Shown in pieces: positions 8,770 through 10,263 of a stretch of 10,263 bases of DNA. The notes under the pieces were generated by a model. The model made no database searches, was not told the origin of the DNA, and saw only the letters and a list, made by a program, of their open reading frames with translations. The stretch covers positions 1 through 10,263 of the forward strand of contig JNEM01010748.1 of the NCBI GenBank assembly GCA_000697335.1, given 5' to 3'. Numbering within the stretch: position 1 is the stretch's first letter; every line of letters begins with the position of its first letter. The position numbers and the translations under genes were made by a program. Origin of the DNA: Conidiobolus incongruus B7586 (lineage: Eukaryota; Entomophthoromycota; Entomophthoromycetes; Entomophthorales; Conidiobolaceae).

Positions 8770-10227
8770 TATAATCCTTTCATATTTCGGAAAAGTATCA
8801 AAACAGAGTCAAATTCAGATCTTATACTATATATGTCGAGTTATATCAGTTGAGTTAATATCACCTAATCTATTACAATAAATATTCTATAATTTGGACA
8901 GGGAAAGCTCATTATTTTATATCATTGATTAAATTATTATATTTTTAAACTTGAAAAATACACATATAGAGATATATTAAAAAATAATGAAGTATGAATT
9001 GATTTAAATAATAACCAAGTAAATTATATATATTTTTATCTATCTAATATAATATATATATAACAATTATTACACTTCATTTGAACCTTTTTTCATTATT
9101 TCATATTATGCAAGCTTCAATATATTGAATATAGTAAATATAATTTTTCATTGTTAACCAATGTTTTTGTGATCTTTCTATTGTAATGAAGAATGATCAT
9201 CATATCAAAAGCTATCCAAATTATAAAATTTTCAATGCAAGATATTTAAACTAGATAACATCATCACTTATTCTACCATGCTTGATCCAGTCAATATTTT
9301 ATATCAAACAATTCAAGTTTGATCCTGATTAATATCTTTTAATTCACAATTAAACATTTTTGATAAAAATATCTATAAATTTATTACTTTGGTCATATTA
9401 CATGAAAAGTATTAGGATAGTGACAATGAATATATATAATTGAATTGACAATTAGGCTCAATAATAGGAATAATAAGATATAAACTGGAATGATATTTAT
9501 TAACCATGCCTTTTTACAAATTCAATAGCATTGTTTACATTAATAATCAAATTAAATATAACAAAATTTATAAGAAATAAAATTCTTTAAAATATCAATT
9601 TAGCTTCAAAAAAAGTCTTAATAATCAAATTTAATTATCTATTATAATTCATCCTATATAATTCTGTTATAGTTTTTTTGAATGCTCTAAATTCTGAACC
9701 TATAAATTTAAAATATAACAAAAAACAAAACAAGAAAATATTACCATAGGATTGAAGAAATAGGAAATTTTTTAATTTTTGATTTTTCAAATATATTATT
9801 AATATTAAATAAACAAATATATATAAAACAAATAGAAAAATAAATATTTTTGAATTATATATATAATGATTTTTTTTATTAAAAAATTAACTTTTTAAAA
9901 TTTGTTGTTTAATTTAATTATATTTAAACCAAATAATAACCATCAAAAGTTTTTTATTTTAATATTAGTAAAACTTAACTATAAACCCTATAAATCATTT
10001 GAAATTTACAAACAGCTTTTGGTAATAAAGCATTATTTAAATTAATAATTTATCACTAGGTAAATTACTTTAAAACTAAAAGAAAAACTATTTAAAACCT
10101 ATTAAAATTCAAAAAACTAATTTTAACTATTACTCTATTAATTATTAAAAAAATGAAAAAATATATTAAAAAATATCTTTTTATTTTAGCTAGAGAATTA
10201 TCAAGATATTTTAATATTAGTTATATA

Positions 10228-10232
<5 letters not shown>
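8770..10232. other. AT-rich intergenic DNA
   Basis: Homopolymer A and T runs and scattered ATAT stretches dominate. I find no open frame of note, no RNA gene and no long direct or inverted repeat. Confidence 0.7.

Positions 10233-10258
<26 letters not shown>
10233..10258. repeat. (TA)13 microsatellite near the window end
   Basis: A perfect 26-nt TA run ending five bases before the window edge. Confidence 0.97.
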
Positions 10259-10263
10259 CTGTC

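Noticed and set aside
1-10263. CRISPR array, bacterial operon, rRNA or tRNA genes, centromere or telomere repeats
   Set aside because: No spaced direct repeats, ribosome-binding sites, conserved RNA folds or tandem telomere-like units were seen; the AT richness alone does not show a centromere.

Overview
The window looks like nuclear DNA of a compact-intron, extremely AT-rich eukaryote. One well-supported gene, a kinesin-5 (BimC/Eg5/Cut7 family) mitotic motor, sits at 4743-7929 on the + strand as three exons separated by introns of 47 and 53 nt. Its exons are visibly richer in G+C than the DNA around it, which is mostly A/T with (TA)n and (ATA)n microsatellites. Tiny GT-AG introns grouped at the 5' end, a standard genetic code (TAA stop; no in-frame TAA, TAG or TGA across about 3 kb) and the fungal-style start of the motor (VVVRCR) fit a low-GC, early-diverging fungus, for example of the Entomophthoromycotina (Conidiobolus-like) type. 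That placement is inference; other AT-rich protists are not excluded.

Layout: 1-1300 is AT-rich DNA with three (TA)n tracts and no gene I can support. At 1303-1765 a G+C-richer island carries, on the - strand, two GTAAGT splice donors and a TACTAAT...TTTTAG acceptor; it may be a small spliced gene, a non-coding transcript or an old gene remnant. 1771-3420 is again AT-rich. 3430-4040 is a second island with open stretches in two forward frames, probably an unidentified decayed gene. 4140-4640 is AT-rich upstream DNA of the kinesin. 4743-7929 is the kinesin, followed by an AATAAA signal at 7959. 8250-8760 (- strand) holds a broken RNase H domain, most likely the tail of an old retroelement. 8770-10263 is AT-rich and featureless apart from a terminal (TA)13 tract.

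There is no operon-like or multi-gene system here: one intact housekeeping gene lies in an AT desert that contains at least one, and probably two or three, eroded coding islands. The points most worth a second look are the kinesin tail, which lacks a BimC box, the unusual substitutions in its motor relay region, and the possible spliced gene on the - strand near 1.5 kb.
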